Shown here one piece after another: positions 7,629 to 11,310 of a stretch of DNA of 11,310 nucleotides. The notes under the pieces were generated by a model. The model was not told the origin of the DNA, did no database searches, and was given only the letters and a program-made list of their open reading frames with translations. The position numbers and the translations under genes are program-made. Within the stretch, counting starts at the first letter, position 1; every line of letters starts with the position of its first letter. Location of the stretch: contig JADZAD010000182.1 in the NCBI GenBank assembly GCA_020852775.1, positions 1 to 11,310 on the forward strand. The letters are read 5' to 3'. Source of the stretch: Anaerolineae bacterium. Its GTDB lineage: Bacteria; Chloroflexota; Anaerolineae; Aggregatilineales; UBA3940.

Positions 7629-7661
7629 AAAACAGCCTGTGAGGGGTGCTCACAGGCTGTT
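7629..7661 (-). terminator. Rho-independent terminator after hsp20
   Basis: A perfect 13-base inverted repeat (AACAGCCTGTGAG at 7661-7649, its complement at 7643-7631) surrounds a 5-base loop. Reading on the minus strand the stem ends in TTTT (7632-7629) followed by C. It starts 22 bases past the hsp20 stop. No T-run follows the stem on the plus strand, so it works for minus-strand transcripts. It separates the hsp20 transcript from the glycan operon. Confidence 0.9.
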
Positions 7662-7683
7662 GCAGGTAGCTGTCGTGCAAGAA

Positions 7684-8106
7684 CTAGCGGGCGTTGACCT
7701 TGATGACGCGCGCGCGGGCTTCCTCGGCCTTCGGGACACGCACCGTCAGGATGCCGTTTTCCATCGAGGCGTCGATCTTCTCGCTCTCTACCGGAACACC
7801 GAGGCGCAGGGTGCGGCTGAAGGTGCCGGTGAACTGCTCGCGGATGATGAAGTTGGGCGACTCGTCTTCGTCACGGGTGGCGACGGTGCCGCGGATGGTC
7901 AGGATGTCGCCCTCGAAGGTGATCTCGACATCCTCGGGGCTGACGCCGGGCATCATCGCGGAAACGACGATCTCGCTCTCCGTGCTGTACACATCGACAG
8001 GCAGGCGAGCGCTGCGGGTACCGCCGGCCTCGGCCTGGTAATCGGCCATTTCACGGGCGACGCGATGTAGATGACGATAAGCGGGTGACCAGCGAACCAG
8101 TGTCAT
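7684..8106 (-). CDS. hsp20: Small heat-shock protein, Hsp20/alpha-crystallin family
   Basis: This 140-residue chaperone is of typical length for bacterial sHsps. After a short N-terminal arm (1-34, with WSPAY and an HLHRVAREM helix), the alpha-crystallin domain runs from about 35 to 128. It includes LPVDVYSTESEIVVSAMMPG (35-54), VSPEDVEITFEGDILTIRG (55-73), FSRTLRLGVPV (96-106) and the signature ENGILTVRVPK (116-126). The C-terminal tail carries an I-X-V motif (I135, V137), used for oligomer contacts in the family. The role is ATP-independent holding of unfolding proteins in the cytoplasm. The start is supported by a good Shine-Dalgarno (GAGGAG at 8120-8115) 8 bases before the ATG. It stands alone between a 137-base regulatory gap with an 11-base repeat array and its own terminator. 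No CIRCE element (HrcA site) was found. Confidence 0.95.
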   Translation of the reverse strand: MTLVRWSPAYRHLHRVAREMADYQAEAGGTRSARLPVDVYSTESEIVVSAMMPGVSPEDVEITFEGDILTIRGTVATRDEDESPNFIIREQFTGTFSRTLRLGVPVESEKIDASMENGILTVRVPKAEEARARVIKVNAR

Positions 8107-8114
8107 GATGAATA

Positions 8115-8132
8115 CTCCTCTGTTCCTCTATA
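8115..8132 (-). promoter_or_regulatory. Candidate -10 box and ribosome binding site of hsp20
   Basis: TATAGA (8132-8127) matches the -10 consensus at 4 of 6 positions and is followed by GAGGAG (8120-8115), a strong Shine-Dalgarno 8 bases before the ATG. No good -35 is seen at 16-18 bases upstream, where the sequence is CATACT. That would fit an activator-dependent promoter using the repeat array upstream, but the -10 could also be a chance match. Confidence 0.4.
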
Positions 8133-8148
8133 GTTGTTGTATCCGTTT

Positions 8149-8240
8149 CAGTATGGTTCAGAGGATACAGGCCGACTGTAAGAACTCCGCCAGAGGAACA
8201 TCAGAAGAATCACAGAACTTCATCAGAGGTGTATCAGAGC
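8149..8240 (-). repeat. Helically phased TCTG (CAGA) direct-repeat array, candidate operator
   Basis: On the plus strand CAGA occurs at 8191, 8202, 8213, 8224 and 8235, spaced exactly 11 bases each time. AAGA at 8180 is a sixth degenerate copy in phase. Three of the five exact copies share the longer word ATCAGA. On the minus strand the unit reads roughly YTCTGAT with a 4-base variable spacer. Further CTG words at 8170, 8161 and 8151 (minus strand start positions) continue at about one helical turn toward the hsp20 promoter. Tandem 11-base direct repeats are the usual arrangement of OmpR/PhoB-family response-regulator sites. The array begins just after the ABC-F stop and lies about 60-120 bases upstream of the likely hsp20 start. 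Confidence 0.65.
8166..8180. repeat. Short perfect inverted repeat TACAG-N5-CTGTA
   Basis: Five-base arms with a 5-base spacer lie inside the abc-f/hsp20 gap, between the exact 11-base array and the hsp20 promoter. It could be a small dyad operator or chance. The stem is too short and lacks a T-run for a terminator. Confidence 0.35.
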
Positions 8241-8244
8241 CGTG

Positions 8245-10176
<1,932 letters not shown>

Positions 10177-10185
10177 GTCGCTTCA

Positions 10186-10191
10186 CTTCCT
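10186..10191 (-). promoter_or_regulatory. Shine-Dalgarno of the ABC-F gene
   Basis: AGGAAG lies 9 bases before the ATG at 10176 and just after the dusB stop (10199-10201). It fixes the ABC-F start and shows that this gene, unlike dusB itself, uses leader-dependent initiation. Confidence 0.7.
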
Positions 10192-10198
10192 CAGCATT

Positions 10199-11254
10199 TC
10201 AACCGTCGCCGGCTGTAACTGGCTCATCACCACACAGCGGCAGCAGGATGGATTCAACTTCCGCCAGGCTGCCTGCCCGTACAAGCCGGTTACGGATCGT
10301 GCCTTCGCCGGTGGCGTCCAGCCGGTAGACGGCCAACTGCCCACGCAGCTCAAGCACCGCCATGTGTTCGCCCTGCCAGCCGGTTTCCACGGCCAACCGG
10401 GCATGGCGCAGCGCCATCCGGGCGCGTTCGGCGCGACCGGGGCGCGGAAGGGCTTCGCCGGTCGCCAGTTCGTGCACGATCTGGCTGAAGACCCACGGGT
10501 TGCCCAGTGCTGCCCGCCCGATCATAACCCCGTCACAGCCGGTTTCGTCAAGCATCCGGGCGGCATCCGCTGCCGTCTGTACGTCACCGTTGCCGACCAC
10601 GGGGATCGACACCAGCTCTTTCACCTGTCGGATCACACCCCAGTCGGCCTGTCCGCTGAAGCCCTGCTGGGCCGTGCGGGCATGGATGGTGATCGCGCAT
10701 ACCCCGGCCTGCTCCGCTGCGCGGGCGAACGGGATCGCCGTCAGGTCGTCCGCCGTCCAGCCGCTGCGCACCTTGACCGTCACCGGGATCGCAACCGCAC
10801 GCACGATCGCTTCGACCACCGCCTGCGCGGTGCACAGGTCACGCAGCAGCCCCGCCCCTCCGCCCTTCTTCGCGACCTTCGGCACCCAGCAGCCCATGTT
10901 GATGTCGATCAGCGTCGCGCCGTGGTCGGCAACCAGCCGGGCAGCGTCCGCCATCTGCGCCGGGTCACTGCCGAAGAGCTGCACCGCTAACGGGTGCTCG
11001 TCCGTCCCCCAGTCGAAGCGCTCGGATTTGCGGCTACCCTTCGCGTAGTGCATCGCCTGGCTGCTGATCAGCTCAGTACACACCAGCCCGCAGCCACCAG
11101 CCTCGCGGCACAGGCGCCGGAAAGCGGCATTCGTATGCCCGGCCATCGGCGCGAGCGCCAGCGGCGGGTCGATAACGATGTCACCGATCACCAGTGGCGC
11201 GAGGTTCAATACGGCCGGGGGTGTGATGGGCGATGAAAGGATTGCTGTCTCCAT
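10199..11254 (-). CDS. dusB: tRNA-dihydrouridine synthase (DusB type)
   Basis: From the chosen start 11254 (METAILSSPITPP) the protein has 351 residues, close to DusB length. A start at 11308 would place the coding region across the promoter proposed at 11265-11293. The TIM-barrel FMN site has ALAPMAGHTNAAFRRL from residue 33, AVQLFGSDP (91-99) and INMGCWVPKVAKKGGGAGLL, with the catalytic Cys at 122. KVRSG has the FMN/uridine lysine at 161, ITIHART has the histidine at 191, and VVGNGDV (219-225) and GRAALGNPW (246-254) complete the phosphate-binding loops. It reduces specific uridines in the tRNA D-loop to dihydrouridine using NADPH. Tryptophan replaces the usual proline right after the catalytic cysteine. 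The C-terminal helical tRNA-binding domain is complete. It heads a likely dusB-abcF operon. Confidence 0.95.
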   Translation of the reverse strand: METAILSSPITPPAVLNLAPLVIGDIVIDPPLALAPMAGHTNAAFRRLCREAGGCGLVCTELISSQAMHYAKGSRKSERFDWGTDEHPLAVQLFGSDPAQMADAARLVADHGATLIDINMGCWVPKVAKKGGGAGLLRDLCTAQAVVEAIVRAVAIPVTVKVRSGWTADDLTAIPFARAAEQAGVCAITIHARTAQQGFSGQADWGVIRQVKELVSIPVVGNGDVQTAADAARMLDETGCDGVMIGRAALGNPWVFSQIVHELATGEALPRPGRAERARMALRHARLAVETGWQGEHMAVLELRGQLAVYRLDATGEGTIRNRLVRAGSLAEVESILLPLCGDEPVTAGDG

Positions 11255-11264
11255 GGCAGGCAGT

Positions 11265-11293
11265 ATTATCAGAAGGCGCGGCGAAAGATGCAA
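11265..11293 (-). promoter_or_regulatory. Sigma70-type promoter of dusB
   Basis: TTGCAT (11293-11288) and GATAAT (11270-11265) are separated by exactly 17 bases on the minus strand; the -10 matches 5 of 6 positions, the -35 only 3 of 6. The -10 ends 10 bases before the dusB ATG at 11254, leaving a leader of at most a few bases and no Shine-Dalgarno. The same layout is seen at the methyltransferase promoter. Confidence 0.5.
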
Positions 11294-11310
11294 TAATTCA
11301 CCAGCCATCA

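Noticed and set aside
8180..8240. CRISPR array
   Set aside because: The repeating word is only 4-6 bases in an 11-base period with no spacer-length unique segments.
8107..8244. CIRCE element or sigma32-type heat-shock promoter for hsp20
   Set aside because: No TTAGCACTC-N9-GAGTGCTAA dyad is present, and the CTGAAAC/CTATAGAG pair is spaced too closely for a sigma32 promoter.
8107..8244. Terminator after the ABC-F gene
   Set aside because: Only a 5-base stem (8166-8180) is found and no T-run follows on the minus strand; read-through into hsp20 remains possible.

Overview
All eight genes that can be supported lie on the minus strand, so the window reads from right to left. The DNA is GC-rich and tightly packed, with no intergenic stretch longer than about 140 bases. 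No tRNA, rRNA, mobile element or CRISPR array was seen. Gene content, high GC and protein style (a YdiF/YheS-like ABC-F with a C-terminal coiled coil, an Anaerolineae-style membrane glycosyltransferase, possible leaderless starts) suggest a free-living Gram-variable bacterium such as a member of Chloroflexota. That assignment is an inference from general resemblance and is not proven by any marker here.

Right part (11310 to about 7630), housekeeping: a tRNA-dihydrouridine synthase (dusB) with its own promoter is followed 22 bases later by an ABC-F ribosome-associated ATPase; the two look like one operon. After a 137-base gap comes a small heat-shock protein (Hsp20), closed by a clear rho-independent terminator at 7629-7661. 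The gap carries the most unusual structure in the window: five exact CAGA (minus strand TCTG) words spaced exactly 11 bases apart, plus weaker helically phased copies running toward the hsp20 start. It looks like a tandem response-regulator binding array.

Left part (7600 to 1), glycan operon: a strong-looking promoter (7572-7600) just past the terminator fires directly onto the start codon of a SAM methyltransferase. Then follow a CDP-paratose 2-epimerase-like SDR enzyme, a GT4 glycosyltransferase with a C-terminal membrane anchor, a GT-C-type multi-spanning membrane glycosyltransferase, an AsnB-type amidotransferase and a CgeB-like glycosyltransferase cut by the left edge. Junctions are either 6-base gaps (three) or 4-base ATGA overlaps (two), so the six genes should be co-transcribed. 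Together they look like a surface polysaccharide or glycoconjugate pathway: nucleotide-sugar modification, sugar transfer on both faces of the membrane, and perhaps methylation and amidation of the glycan. The rest of the cluster (flippase, polymerase, sugar-nucleotide synthesis) is not in the window and may lie to the left.
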